A DNA stretch of 64,000 bases from Sphingopyxis jiangsuensis. GTDB lineage: Bacteria; Pseudomonadota; Alphaproteobacteria; Sphingomonadales; Sphingomonadaceae. A program made the translations under genes and the position numbers. Below are positions 38,161 through 46,447 of the stretch, piece after piece (positions within the stretch are counted from its first letter, which is position 1; each line of letters begins with the position of its first letter). The notes beneath the pieces were generated by a model that worked only from the letters and a program-made list of their open reading frames with translations, ran no database searches and was not told where the DNA came from. The stretch covers positions 97,038-161,037 of the forward strand of contig NZ_JAERPO010000003.1 in the NCBI RefSeq assembly GCF_016734905.1, read 5' to 3'.

Positions 38161-38478
38161 ATGGACGAGGAAGAGGCGCTGGCGCGGTTGATCGCGCTGG
38201 CGGGGACAGGCGTGGCCGGTGCGCCCGATGCGGCGTTGCTGCGCGCGGTGGTCGAGGAGGCGAGCGAGCTGGGGGCGCGGCGGGCGCTCGCGCGGCTGGG
38301 GCTCGCCGACGAGGCGGCGCGCGGCGACATCGACGATCTGCGCCAGCTGCTCGGCGCGTGGCGCGACGCGAAGAAGAGCGCGTGGAAGGCGGCGGTCGAC
38401 TGGGCGGTGCGCGGGATGCTGGCGCTGCTGGTGGTCGGGCTGGCGGTGAAGATGGGGCTGCCGGGGTTGCTGAAGTGA
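38161..38478 (+). CDS. Small helical/membrane GTA-cluster protein (DUF6127-like)
   Basis: A 105-residue protein with an amphipathic helical N-terminal part (MDEEEALARLIALAG, then an EEASELGARRALARLGL segment) and one C-terminal membrane helix (about residues 83-101). Similar small proteins occupy this place, between portal and protease, in sphingomonad GTA-like clusters; I believe this is DUF6127. GAGGAG lies upstream of the ATG. The stop overlaps the GTG of the protease. Its role is unknown; RcGTA has a small gp3.5 at the same position. Confidence 0.8.
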   Translation: MDEEEALARLIALAGTGVAGAPDAALLRAVVEEASELGARRALARLGLADEAARGDIDDLRQLLGAWRDAKKSAWKAAVDWAVRGMLALLVVGLAVKMGLPGLLK

Positions 38479-38924
38479 GGGCGATCGGTGCCGCTGCCCA
38501 CCCGCCGACCCCCTCCCGCCTGCGGGAGGGGGAGGTTCGGTTCGCGGGCTATGCGTCGGTGTTCGACCGGGTCGATCGCGGGGGCGATGTGGTGCGCGCG
38601 GGGGCGTTTGCGGCGAGTTTGCGCGAAGCGCGCGCGGTGCCCTTGCTGTGGCAGCATCGGCCGGGTGCGGTGATCGGCGCGATCGAGGCATTGGCGGAGG
38701 ATGCGCGCGGGCTGCGCGTGGTGGCGCGGGTGACGCATCCGACGGCGGCGCGGCTGGTCGCGCGCGGGGCGCTGACGGGATTGTCGTTCGGATATCGGGT
38801 GCGCGCGGCGCGCGGGGCGCGGCCGCGCGAGCTGCTGGCGCTCGATCTGGTCGAGGTGAGTTTGGTGGCGATGCCGATGCAGCCGCTGGCGCGGGTGGTG
38901 GGGGTGGAGGATCGCAGGTCGTGA
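38475..38924 (+). CDS. GTA prohead protease (gp4-like, HK97 family)
   Basis: A 149-residue HK97-type prohead protease that matures the capsid. The fold is recognised by FAGYASVFDRVDRGGDVVRAGAF, shortened to FAGYASVFDRVDRGGD, then LWQHRP with the catalytic His, and GLSFGYRV with the catalytic Ser region. I set the start at the GTG overlapping the preceding stop. Residues about 9-18 (HPPTPSRLREGE) derive from a CCCCCTCCCGCC...GGGAGGGGG genomic palindrome at 38509-38532, so the N-terminus has been remodelled by a repeat. Confidence 0.9.
   Translation: MRAIGAAAHPPTPSRLREGEVRFAGYASVFDRVDRGGDVVRAGAFAASLREARAVPLLWQHRPGAVIGAIEALAEDARGLRVVARVTHPTAARLVARGALTGLSFGYRVRAARGARPRELLALDLVEVSLVAMPMQPLARVVGVEDRRS
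38509..38532. repeat. Short palindromic repeat in the protease N-terminus
   Basis: CCCCCTCCCGCC followed by TGCGGGAGGGGG, an inverted repeat read in frame by the protease gene. It belongs to the same CCCTCCCGC...GCGGGAGGG family as 17631-17688. Confidence 0.7.
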
Positions 38925-38930
38925 TTTGGT

Positions 38931-39070
38931 GATCCTCCCCATCGACTTGCGATGGGGAGGTGGCAGTGGCGTAGCCGCTGACGGAGGGGCGATGGCGCCG
39001 ACGTTGCCGCCCCTCCACCACGCCCTTTGGGCGCGGTCCCCCTCCCCATCGCAAGTCGATGGGGAGGATT
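38931..39070. repeat. Intergenic palindromic repeat (GATCCTCCC family) before the capsid gene
   Basis: About 140 bases starting GATCCTCCCCATCGACTTGC and ending with GCAAGTCGATGGGGAGGATT, which are exact inverted ends. It separates protease and capsid genes. Confidence 0.88.
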
Positions 39071-39091
39071 TTTTTTGAAGGAGTGACGGGC

Positions 39092-40234
39092 ATGGAAGTG
39101 GATATGGAAGTGAAGGCCGATGCGCTCGACGGCGCGTTCGATGCGGTGCTGGCGGCGGAGGCGGTCGACGAGCTGAAGGCGTCGGTCGCGGCGCTGCGGC
39201 GCCAAGTCGATGCGCAGGCGGTCGCGGCGTCGCGGTTGCCGCTCGACGGGGCGAAGGCGGCCGATCCGGCGCGCGATGCCTTTGTCGAACGCTATCTGCG
39301 GCGCGGGCTCGATGCGGGGGTCGAGATGAAAAGCCTGTCGGGGGCGAGCGGCGGCGAGGGCGGCTATGCGGTGCCGCGCGAGATCGACACCAGCATCGCC
39401 GCGACGTTGAAGGCGCTGTCGCCGATCCGCAGCATCGCGAGCGTCGTCCAGACGGGGACGAGCGGGTATCGCAAGCTGGTCGCGACGGGATCGACCGGCG
39501 CGGGCTGGGTCGGCGAGACGGCGGCGCGCCCCGAAACGGCGACGCGCAGCCTTGCCGAAATCGCGCCGCCGTCGGGCGAGCTGTACGCCAATCCGGCGGC
39601 GAGCCAGGCGATGCTCGACGATGCGATGTTCGACGTCGAGGACTGGCTGGCGGGTGAAATCGCGCGCGAGTTCGCGGTCGCCGAGGGGACGGCGTTCGTG
39701 AGCGGCAACGGCACGAACCGGCCCAAGGGCTTCCTGTCCTATGCGACGACGAACGAGGGCGATGCGGCGCGCGCGTTCGGCACGCTCCAGCACCTCGCGA
39801 CGGGAAGCGCGGGGGCGTTTCCCGCGTCGAACCCGCAGGACAAGCTGGTCGAACTGGTCCATGCGCTGAAGCCCCCCTATCGCCAGGGCGCGGTATGGGT
39901 GATGAATTCGGACACGCTCGCGCGTATCCGCAAATTCAAGACGGCGGACGGCGCGTTCGTGTGGCAGCCGGGGCTGGTCGAGGGGCAGGCGGCGACGCTG
40001 CTGGGCTATCCGGTGATCGAGGCCGAGGACATGCCCGACGTCGCGGCGAACAGCCTGTCGATCGCCTTCGGCAATTTCCGCGCCGGTTACCTGATCGCCG
40101 ACCGCGGCGAGACGCGCATCCTGCGCGATCCGTTCAGCAACAAGCCTTTTGTGCATTTCTATGCAACCAAAAGGGTCGGCGGTGCGATCATCGATTCGAA
40201 TGCCGTCAAGCTGATGAAGTTCGCCGCCAGCTGA
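39092..40234 (+). CDS. GTA major capsid protein (gp5-like, HK97 fold)
   Basis: A 380-residue HK97-fold major capsid protein. The N-terminal 90 residues are helical and charged, the scaffolding-like delta region removed by the prohead protease. The mature part begins near LSGASGGEGGYAVPREID and includes AGWVGETAARPET and the C-terminal HFYATKRVGGAIIDSNAVKL. AAGGAG precedes the ATG at 9 bases. It forms the GTA head. High expression is expected since hundreds of copies are needed per particle. Confidence 0.95.
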   Translation: MEVDMEVKADALDGAFDAVLAAEAVDELKASVAALRRQVDAQAVAASRLPLDGAKAADPARDAFVERYLRRGLDAGVEMKSLSGASGGEGGYAVPREIDTSIAATLKALSPIRSIASVVQTGTSGYRKLVATGSTGAGWVGETAARPETATRSLAEIAPPSGELYANPAASQAMLDDAMFDVEDWLAGEIAREFAVAEGTAFVSGNGTNRPKGFLSYATTNEGDAARAFGTLQHLATGSAGAFPASNPQDKLVELVHALKPPYRQGAVWVMNSDTLARIRKFKTADGAFVWQPGLVEGQAATLLGYPVIEAEDMPDVAANSLSIAFGNFRAGYLIADRGETRILRDPFSNKPFVHFYATKRVGGAIIDSNAVKLMKFAAS

Positions 40235-40337
40235 GCTGGCGCGCGATGGGCGCCCGGCTGCCGTCCCCCCTTTCGGACGCAGCCGGGCGCCAAGCAGCAC
40301 GGGCTTTGCTTTCCAACGACAGACTGAAGGACTTGCC

Positions 40338-40871
40338 ATGACGATGATGGCGATACCGGTCGCGCTCGACGACGCGCGCGCCTGGTTGCGGCTGGGCGCG
40401 GCGGGCGACGATGCGATCGTCGAACGGCTGGTGCGCACGGCCACGAATATCTGCGAGGCCTTTACCGGCCAATGGCTTGTAATCCGCGCGGGCGAGGAGC
40501 GCGTTGCGGTGCGCGGAGGCATCGCTGCGCTGCGCGCGCGTCCGGTCATCGGGATAGACGAAGCAGCGCTGATTGCCGCGGACGGGAGCGAGATTGCGCT
40601 CGACCCGGACAAATACCGGACGGTCATCGGCCCCGACGGCGACGCAGCGATCCGCATCGACGATCCGCAGGGAGCAGGACAAGTGCGCATCGGCTTTCGC
40701 GCCGGGATCGCCGCAGCGGCGGAGAATGTGCCCGAGGCGATCCGGCACGGCATATTGCGGATGACGCAGCATCTTTATGCCGCGCGCGACGATGTGCAGG
40801 CGTCGCCGCCCGCGGCGATTGCGGCGCTATGGCAGCCGTGGCGGCGCATCGGCCTGGGCGGCGCGCGATGA
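40338..40871 (+). CDS. GTA head-tail connector (gp6-like)
   Basis: A 177-residue protein of the phage gp6-like head-tail connector family, which sits below the portal. The N-terminus (VALDDARAWLRLGAAGDDAIVERLV, shortened to LDDARAWLRLGAAGDD) and the ATNICEAFTGQWL helix are typical, followed by a beta-rich middle and a C-terminal helix pair. Its stop overlaps the next start (ATGA). The gap of about 100 bases after the capsid gene has no further gene. Confidence 0.9.
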   Translation: MTMMAIPVALDDARAWLRLGAAGDDAIVERLVRTATNICEAFTGQWLVIRAGEERVAVRGGIAALRARPVIGIDEAALIAADGSEIALDPDKYRTVIGPDGDAAIRIDDPQGAGQVRIGFRAGIAAAAENVPEAIRHGILRMTQHLYAARDDVQASPPAAIAALWQPWRRIGLGGAR

Positions 40872-41263
40872 GCGGTGCGGAACAGGTCGTGCGGATGCGG
40901 GCGTTGAACCTGCTGGCGGACGATCCCGCGTTGCGCACCTTCGTCCACGGGGTGTTCGACGGAACGCCGCCGCGCGCGAACATCCCCTATGTGTCGGTCG
41001 GCGCGGCCGAGGGAAACGACTGGGGGACGAAGGACCGGGCGGGGCGCGAGGTCCGGTTGACCGTGACGCTCGTCGGTGCCGGCGAAGGGCCGGTCGGCGA
41101 TGCAGCCGCGCGCATCGAGGCGGCTCTGGCCGGATTGCGCGGTGCGGCGGGCGGCTGGTCGATCGTCAGCGTGCGGCCGGTGCGGACACGCTTCAGCCAT
41201 GCGCGCGACGGCGGCTGGCGGCACGAACTGGTCGTCCGGTGCCGCTGTCTCGCGGGGCTTTAG
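40868..41263 (+). CDS. GTA DUF3168 tail terminator-like protein (gp8-like)
   Basis: A 131-residue DUF3168 protein, corresponding to RcGTA gp8, the tail terminator. Features are LNLLADDPALRTFVHGVFDG, the IPYVSVGAAEGNDWGTKDRAG loop (shortened to PYVSVGAAEGNDW) and the EVRLTVTLV strand. It directly follows gp6 with an ATGA overlap, leaving no room for a gp7 gene. Its TAG stop is part of a TAGGGTCAGGGCCCTA palindrome shared with the convergent gene. Confidence 0.88.
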   Translation: MSGAEQVVRMRALNLLADDPALRTFVHGVFDGTPPRANIPYVSVGAAEGNDWGTKDRAGREVRLTVTLVGAGEGPVGDAAARIEAALAGLRGAAGGWSIVSVRPVRTRFSHARDGGWRHELVVRCRCLAGL

Positions 41264-41276
41264 GGTCAGGGCCCTA
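41261..41276. repeat. TAGGGTCAGGGCCCTA palindrome carrying two convergent stop codons
   Basis: The left TAG ends the gp8-like gene and the right CTA (TAG on the minus strand) ends the reverse-strand gene. The sequence matches the ends of the element at 62679-62946. Confidence 0.7.
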
Positions 41277-41606
41277 GCCGGGGCGCGTGCCGGTGTCGCT
41301 GTAATCCTTGAATTTCTCGCTGAAATTCGCGTGATAATCCTCGACCTGCAGATCGGCGTTTTCGGTCGCATCGGCGGTCGAATCGCCGCTCGCGCGGTTG
41401 AGCGCGATGACTGCGGCATGGAAGGCGCCGCGCTCTGCGGTGCAGATCGATTTCAGCCCCATTTCGAATTCGGTCGGCGATTTCTTGTCGTCGAGCGACT
41501 TCAGCATGTGCGTGTTCAGGCATTTGGTGAAGACAACCCGCGTGCGGTCGACCGTCGCGCTCGGTGTCTGGACCATCATCGCCAGGACGATTGTCGTCAT
41601 AAGCAT
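41274..41606 (-). CDS. Reverse-strand small secreted protein inside the GTA cluster
   Basis: A 110-residue protein with a short signal peptide (MLMTTIVLAMMVQTPSA) and a small acidic domain with two cysteines (TKCLNTHMLKSLDDK and KSICTAERG) that could form a disulfide. GGGGAG lies 7 bases before the ATG at 41606. I do not know its function; similar sequences occur in sphingomonads. It is the only gene on the opposite strand in the cluster and would act in the periplasm. It separates gp8 and gp9. Confidence 0.75.
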   Translation of the reverse strand: MLMTTIVLAMMVQTPSATVDRTRVVFTKCLNTHMLKSLDDKKSPTEFEMGLKSICTAERGAFHAAVIALNRASGDSTADATENADLQVEDYHANFSEKFKDYSDTGTRPG

Positions 41607-41654
41607 CCCGTTACTCCCCAGTTCCGGATGTTCTTGTCCAAAGGAGAATAAACC

Positions 41655-42062
41655 ATGGCCGTCGAAAATGGGAGCGCCTTTCTGCTCAAGGTCGGCGACG
41701 GCGCGGCGCCGCCCGCCTATGCCACCGTCGCGGGGCTGCGCACGACGCAGCTGTCGGTGAACGGCGAGGCGGTGAACGTCACGACCAAGGATTCGGGCGG
41801 CTGGCGCGAATTGCTGTCGGGCGCGGGGGTGCGGTCGGTGTCGGTGAGCGCGGCGGGGATCTTTACCGGATCGGACGCCGAGGCGCGGCTGCGCGGACAT
41901 GCGCTGGCGGGCACGATCGACGATTATGAGCTGAGTTTCGAGAGCGGCGAACGGATGCAGGGGCGCTTCCTCGTCACGCGGCTCGACTATGCCGGCGATT
42001 ATAATGGCGAGCGGCAATATACGCTGAACCTCGAATCGAGCGGTCCGGTGGTGAGCCTGTGA
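41655..42062 (+). CDS. GTA major tail tube protein (gp9-like)
   Basis: A 135-residue tail tube protein of the TP901-1/GTA gp9 type. It starts MAVENGSAFLLKVGDG and has the VAGLRTTQLSVNGEAVNVTTKDSGGWRELL region (shortened to TTQLSVNGEAVNVTTKDSG) typical of tube proteins, then strands ending YTLNLESSGPV. AAAGGAG precedes the ATG. Its TGA overlaps the next GTG. It polymerises to form the tail tube. Confidence 0.93.
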   Translation: MAVENGSAFLLKVGDGAAPPAYATVAGLRTTQLSVNGEAVNVTTKDSGGWRELLSGAGVRSVSVSAAGIFTGSDAEARLRGHALAGTIDDYELSFESGERMQGRFLVTRLDYAGDYNGERQYTLNLESSGPVVSL

Positions 42063-42373
42063 GCGGCGCGGCGAATGCGATGCGCGGCGAGGCGGAGCTG
42101 CGCGTGGGCGATGCGTGCCTCGTCCTGCGGCCGAGCTTTGCGGCGCTGGTCGCGGCGGAGACCGAGCTGGGGCCGTTGTTCGCGCTGATCGAGCGCGCGG
42201 CGGACGGACGGCTGGCGCTGGGCGAGCTTGCGGCGCTGTTCTGGCATTGCGTGAAGGAGCGGCCCGACGGGCTGACGCGCGACGCGATCGGCGAGGCGGT
42301 GGTGGCAGCGGGGCTGGCGGCGGTGACGCCGGCGCTGCGCGTGCTGATCGGGCAGATCTTGCAGGGGCGGTGA
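42059..42373 (+). CDS. GTA gp10-like protein (tail assembly chaperone family)
   Basis: A 104-residue member of the GTA gp10 family (GTA TAC). Features are GEAELRVGDACLVLRPSFAALVAAE and a C-terminal helical part with GLAAVTPALRVLIGQIL. The GTG start overlaps the stop of the tube gene. In RcGTA, gp10 and the following small gene act together with the tape measure in tail assembly. A repeat of about 140 bases separates it from that next gene. Confidence 0.88.
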   Translation: MSGAANAMRGEAELRVGDACLVLRPSFAALVAAETELGPLFALIERAADGRLALGELAALFWHCVKERPDGLTRDAIGEAVVAAGLAAVTPALRVLIGQILQGR

Positions 42374-42386
42374 GGGGTGGAGGAGC

Positions 42387-42524
42387 GATCCTCCCTGTGC
42401 CGCAGGCATGGGGAGGGGGACCGCCGCGAAGCGGTGGTGGAGGGGCCGTGATGTCGTGCCATTCGCCCCTCCGTCAGCGGCTTTGCCGCTGCCACCTCCC
42501 CATCGCTGCGCGACAGGGAGGATT
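42387..42524. repeat. Intergenic palindromic repeat (GATCCTCCC family) providing a ribosome-binding site
   Basis: About 138 bases from GATCCTCCCTG to GACAGGGAGGATT. Its terminal GGGAGG stands 8-13 bases before the GTG of the next gene and is the only Shine-Dalgarno there. Confidence 0.85.
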
Positions 42525-42527
42525 ACT

Positions 42528-42740
42528 GTGTCTGATCCTGGGTTTGGCGTCTCGGCGGTCCGGTTGCTCGGCACGATGGCGCGCATTGCGGGGTGGCGGC
42601 CCGAAGAGTTCTGGGCGGCGACGCCGGCCGATGTTGCGGCGGTGCTGGGCGGGTGGCGCGACGAGGAGGCGGGCGGTGCGGGGGTCGACCGCGCGGCGCT
42701 GGGCGCGATGATGGAGAGCTTTCCCGATGGACGAGTTTGA
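42528..42740 (+). CDS. GTA phage tail assembly chaperone (gp10.1-like)
   Basis: A 70-residue protein of the GTA tail assembly chaperone family (DUF2376-like). The sequence AVRLLGTMARIAGWRPEEFW and the C-terminal LGAMMESFPDG are typical. The start is a GTG and the Shine-Dalgarno is the end of the preceding genomic repeat. It overlaps the tape-measure gene by 14 bases; in many phages this junction uses overlap or frameshift to link chaperone and tape-measure production. Confidence 0.85.
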   Translation: MSDPGFGVSAVRLLGTMARIAGWRPEEFWAATPADVAAVLGGWRDEEAGGAGVDRAALGAMMESFPDGRV

Positions 42741-43296
42741 CGAGATGCGCGTGTCGGTGCGCGCCGACACGGGGGCGTTCCGGCGCGACATCGCCGCGAT
42801 GCGCGCCGCGATGGAGGGGCCGCTGGCGCAGGGCGCCGACGCGGCGGGGCGCGCGATCGAGCGGTCGCTGGCGCGCGCGATCACGAGCGGCAAGCTGGGG
42901 TTCGAGGATCTGAAGCGGCTCGCGCTGTCGGTGATGGCCGATATTGCGCGCGCCGCCGTTGCGAACGCCGTTGCGGGCGGCGGCCAGCAGGGCGGTGGGG
43001 GCGGCGGGCTGGCGTCGCTCGGCGCGTCGCTCGCGCTCGCGCTGTTCGGGGCGCCGGGGCGCGCGACGGGCGGGCCGGTGAGCGCCGGGCGCGCCTATCG
43101 CGTCGGCGAGCGCGGCCCCGAATATTTCGTGCCGACCGCGAGCGGCCGGATCGAGCCTGCGGGCGCGGCAACGCGCAACATCGCGATCACGGTCAATGTG
43201 CGGGGCGAGGCGGGGGCCGATCCGCAGCGGCTGGCGCAGACGGGACGGCAGCTTGCGCGCGCGGTGCGGCGCGCCGTGGCGGCGGGGGAGGAGTGA
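42727..43296 (+). CDS. GTA tape-measure-like protein (gp11-like), short
   Basis: A 189-residue tape-measure family protein. The N-terminus is helical (VSVRADTGAFRRDIAAMRAAM), then a glycine-rich hydrophobic stretch (GGGGGGLASLGASLALALFG), then the C-terminal GERGPEYFVPTASGRIEP motif common to such proteins. Tape measures set tail length; at under 200 residues this one predicts a short tail, as in other GTAs. Its stop overlaps the gp12 start. Confidence 0.88.
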   Translation: MDEFDEMRVSVRADTGAFRRDIAAMRAAMEGPLAQGADAAGRAIERSLARAITSGKLGFEDLKRLALSVMADIARAAVANAVAGGGQQGGGGGGLASLGASLALALFGAPGRATGGPVSAGRAYRVGERGPEYFVPTASGRIEPAGAATRNIAITVNVRGEAGADPQRLAQTGRQLARAVRRAVAAGEE

Positions 43297-45629
43297 TGGG
43301 CTGGGCGCTGGTGGCGAAGGCCGAGCCGCATCATCGCAGGAGCTGGGTCAAACGCTTCGACCCGCGTTTCTGGACGGTCGATTTCGCGCGGCCGATGATG
43401 GCGAGCGCGGTGACGATGGCGCCCGACGCGCTGCGCGTCGATGCGGTTTTCTATAACCGGCACGATCTGGCGGGGCTGATCTGGGAAGCCGAGGACCGCT
43501 GGGACCATCCGCTGCTCGCCTATGAAACGCGGCGTGATTTCCGGAACACGCAGCTTAGCTTTCGCTGGCGGTCGGGCGGGGTGAAGCCGCTCGACGCGCT
43601 GCACGGGCCGACGCTGACGATCGAGGGGCGCGACGCGGCGGGAAACCCGCGCGCCTGGTATGTGAGGCTGTGGAATTATGCGGCGGGGAGCGGCGAGGAT
43701 GCTGTCGTCACGCTGGATTTCGACGCGCTCGACGGCGGCTTTGCGCTGCCGGGCGAGGCCGATCCGGTGTGGGCGGGCGATGTCGACCGCATGTTCATTT
43801 CGCTGGTGCCGCCCGCTTATGACGGGAGCGCGGGGGTGCTGGCGGTGCCCGTCGAGGGCTGGGCCGAGATGAGCGGCATAGCCTGCTCGGGGTCGGGGTC
43901 GGTGCTCGCGATCGGCGATGCGGTGCTGCCCGAGACGGCGCTCGGCATGACCAACGGCTATGACGATTGCTATCATCTGACCCCCGCGCGCGTCGTGCGG
44001 CAGATCGTCCAGCTCGGCTATCGCGGCGATGTCGTCCATTATGTCGGGATGAGCCATTATATGCGGCTCGAGCCGCTGGGCGGCGGCCATTATGTGAGCC
44101 TGGCGGGCGGGACGCTCGCGAGCCCGTGCGCCGCGTGGCACGCGGCGCTGGCGGCGGCGTGCCGCGATGCCGGGCTGGGGATCATCTGGTCGCTGTCGTA
44201 CGAAGTGTTCGACGCCTATTGCTGGAACGACTGGAAGCAGCGCGACGCATCGGGCGCCCCGGCGCTGACGGGGTGGGAGCCGCCCTCGACCCTGCTGTCG
44301 CCCGCCAATGCGGCGGCGATGGGATATTTGCAGCTCGTCGCGCGCGCCTTTGTCGGACTCGCGCGCGATGCGGGGCTGGCGGTGAAGTTCCAGGTCGGCG
44401 AGCCCTGGTGGTGGACCAATGCGGGCGGGCAGCTTTGCGCCTATGACGCGGCGACGAGCGCGGCGCTCGGCGCTGCGAGCGTCGCGATTCCCGATGTGCG
44501 CGGGCCGCAGGACGGCGCGGTGTGCGCGATGCTCGACGCGCTCGGGGCGCTGCTCGCGACGTCGACCGCTGCGCTCGTCGCGGCGGCGCGCGACGAGGCG
44601 GGGGCGGCGTGGGCAGTTGGGACGGGGAGCCATTTGCTCGTCTTCCTGCCGACTGCGCTCGACCCCGACGCGCCCGAGCTGCGCCGCGCCAATGTGCCGC
44701 TCGGCTGGGCGACGCCGGCGTTCGATGTGCTCCAGCTCGAGGATTATGACTGGGTGACCGCGGGGCGCGGCGCCGAGACGGCGGGCGCGCGGACGGCGAT
44801 GACCGTGCGGCTCGGCTATCCGGTCGCCGGGCAGCATTATTTCGCGGGCTTCGTGCTGAACGCGGCGGATCGCGCGCAATGGGCGCCGATTGCCGACGCC
44901 GCCGATGCCGCGCGGCGCGCGGGGGTGGCGCGCGCCTTCGTCTGGGCGCTGCCGCAGGTCGCGCGCGACGGTTTTGTGAGCTTTGACGGGGAGGATGAGG
45001 TGCAGGCTTTCGATCCGGTCGACTTTCCGCTCGCCATCGGGCGCGAGGCGGTGGCGGCAACCGAATTTTCGACGCAGATCATAAGCTCGCCTGCGGGGCA
45101 CGAGCAGCGCGCGAGCGAGTGGGCCGAGGCGCGGATGCGCTATGACGCGGGGCCGGGGGTGCGGTCCGAAGCCGATGTGCGGACGCTCGCCGATTTCTTT
45201 CGCGCGCGGCGCGGGGCGGCGCGGGCGTTCCGCTTTCGCGACCCCTTCGACCAGAGTTCGGCGGCCGACGGCGGGCTGCCCGGACCCGGCGACCAATGGC
45301 TCGGCGACGGTGACGGGGTGCGGCGCGGCTTTGCGCTGGTGAAGCGGTACGGCGACGGCGCGGCGGTGCAGGAGCGGCGGATCGCGCTGCCGGTCACGGG
45401 AAGCGTGCGCGTGTCGGTGGCCGGGATCGAGACGGCGGCGTTCGTGGTCACGGAGGCGGGCGAGGTGCTGCTCGACGCGCCGCCGCCCACAGGCGCGGCG
45501 GTGCGCGCGGGGTTCCGCTTCGACGTGCCGGTGCGCTTTGCCGAGGACCGGCTCGAGGTCAGCCGCGCGACCTTCCTTGCGGGCGAGCTGGCGAGCGTGC
45601 CGCTGGTCGAGGTGCGCGCGCCATGGTGA
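43293..45629 (+). CDS. GTA gp12-like baseplate protein fused to a long N-terminal TIM-barrel-like domain
   Basis: A 778-residue protein. The C-terminal 210 residues are DUF2460, the distal-tail gp12 family (PLAIGREAVAATEFSTQIIS, then RTLADFFRARRGAARAFRFRD). The preceding 560 residues look like an N-terminal beta domain followed by a glycosidase-like TIM barrel (IIWSLSYEVFDAYCWNDWKQ, KFQVGEPWWWTN, VLQLEDYDW), resembling non-contractile tail sheath proteins. Ordinary RcGTA gp12 has only the DUF2460 part. Start is GTG 43293 or ATG 43296. It probably forms part of the tail tip or decorates the tail. Confidence 0.85.
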   Translation: MMGWALVAKAEPHHRRSWVKRFDPRFWTVDFARPMMASAVTMAPDALRVDAVFYNRHDLAGLIWEAEDRWDHPLLAYETRRDFRNTQLSFRWRSGGVKPLDALHGPTLTIEGRDAAGNPRAWYVRLWNYAAGSGEDAVVTLDFDALDGGFALPGEADPVWAGDVDRMFISLVPPAYDGSAGVLAVPVEGWAEMSGIACSGSGSVLAIGDAVLPETALGMTNGYDDCYHLTPARVVRQIVQLGYRGDVVHYVGMSHYMRLEPLGGGHYVSLAGGTLASPCAAWHAALAAACRDAGLGIIWSLSYEVFDAYCWNDWKQRDASGAPALTGWEPPSTLLSPANAAAMGYLQLVARAFVGLARDAGLAVKFQVGEPWWWTNAGGQLCAYDAATSAALGAASVAIPDVRGPQDGAVCAMLDALGALLATSTAALVAAARDEAGAAWAVGTGSHLLVFLPTALDPDAPELRRANVPLGWATPAFDVLQLEDYDWVTAGRGAETAGARTAMTVRLGYPVAGQHYFAGFVLNAADRAQWAPIADAADAARRAGVARAFVWALPQVARDGFVSFDGEDEVQAFDPVDFPLAIGREAVAATEFSTQIISSPAGHEQRASEWAEARMRYDAGPGVRSEADVRTLADFFRARRGAARAFRFRDPFDQSSAADGGLPGPGDQWLGDGDGVRRGFALVKRYGDGAAVQERRIALPVTGSVRVSVAGIETAAFVVTEAGEVLLDAPPPTGAAVRAGFRFDVPVRFAEDRLEVSRATFLAGELASVPLVEVRAPW

Positions 45630-46447
45630 CGGCGGCGCCCGACTGGCTGCGCGAGGAAGTGGTGACGCTCGCCTGGTGCTGGCGGCTGTCGCGGCGCGAC
45701 GGGGTCGTCATCGGGCTGACGTCGCACGACCGCGACCTTGCCATCGACGGGCTCGTCTATCGCGCCGCGCCGGGGATGAAGCCGTCGGCGCTCGAAACGC
45801 GCGATGCGATCGAGGCCGAGACGATGGACCTGGGCGGCGCGGTGACGAGCGATGCGATTGCCGCGCGCGACCTTGATGCGGGACGCTGGGACGGGGCCGA
45901 GATGACGCTGTTCGTGACCGACTGGACCGCGCCGGGTGCCGCGCCGATCACGGTCGCGCGCGGGTCGCTGGGCGCGGTCGAGCGGCGCGGCGCGGCGTTC
46001 ACGGCGGAATTGCAGGGGGTGACGCGCTGGCTCGACGCGCCGGCCTGTCCCGCGACCTCGCCCTCGTGCCGCGCGGCGCTTGGCGACCGGGCGTGCCGCG
46101 TCGACCTCGCGCCGCGGACGCATGTGCGGCGCGTGGTCGCGGTCACGGGGCGGTCGGTGACGCTCGATGCGCCGGTTGCGGCGGGGGCGATGACCTATGG
46201 CGCGCTGATGTGGATGGCGGGCACGAATTGCGGGATCGAGGTGCCGGTGATGGCGAGCGAGGGGGCGGTGTTGCACCTCGCCGAGGCACCGCCGGCGATG
46301 CCCGAATTGCCGGTGCGCGTGCGGCTGGTCGAGGGGTGCGACAAGCAGCTTGCGACGTGCCGCGACCGTTTTGGCAATGCGGTGAATTTCCGGGGCGAGG
46401 CGCATTTGCCGGGCAATGATCTGCTCACGCGCTATCCGGGTGGCTGA
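45623..46447 (+). CDS. GTA DUF2163 baseplate hub protein (gp13-like)
   Basis: A 274-residue DUF2163 protein, the counterpart of RcGTA gp13, an iron-sulfur-containing hub protein. The C-terminal signature EGCDKQLATCRDRFGNAVNF and RGEAHLPGNDLL is intact, with cysteines that would coordinate the cluster, and further cysteines lie at CPATSPSCRAALGDRACRVD. It overlaps gp12 by seven bases and gp14 by eight. It acts in the tail tip. Confidence 0.92.
   Translation: MVTAAPDWLREEVVTLAWCWRLSRRDGVVIGLTSHDRDLAIDGLVYRAAPGMKPSALETRDAIEAETMDLGGAVTSDAIAARDLDAGRWDGAEMTLFVTDWTAPGAAPITVARGSLGAVERRGAAFTAELQGVTRWLDAPACPATSPSCRAALGDRACRVDLAPRTHVRRVVAVTGRSVTLDAPVAAGAMTYGALMWMAGTNCGIEVPVMASEGAVLHLAEAPPAMPELPVRVRLVEGCDKQLATCRDRFGNAVNFRGEAHLPGNDLLTRYPGG

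Noticed and set aside
43967-44446. Alternate-frame open frames in the gp12 gene
   Set aside because: They overlap a clearly coding gene with recognisable domains and have arginine-rich shadow composition.
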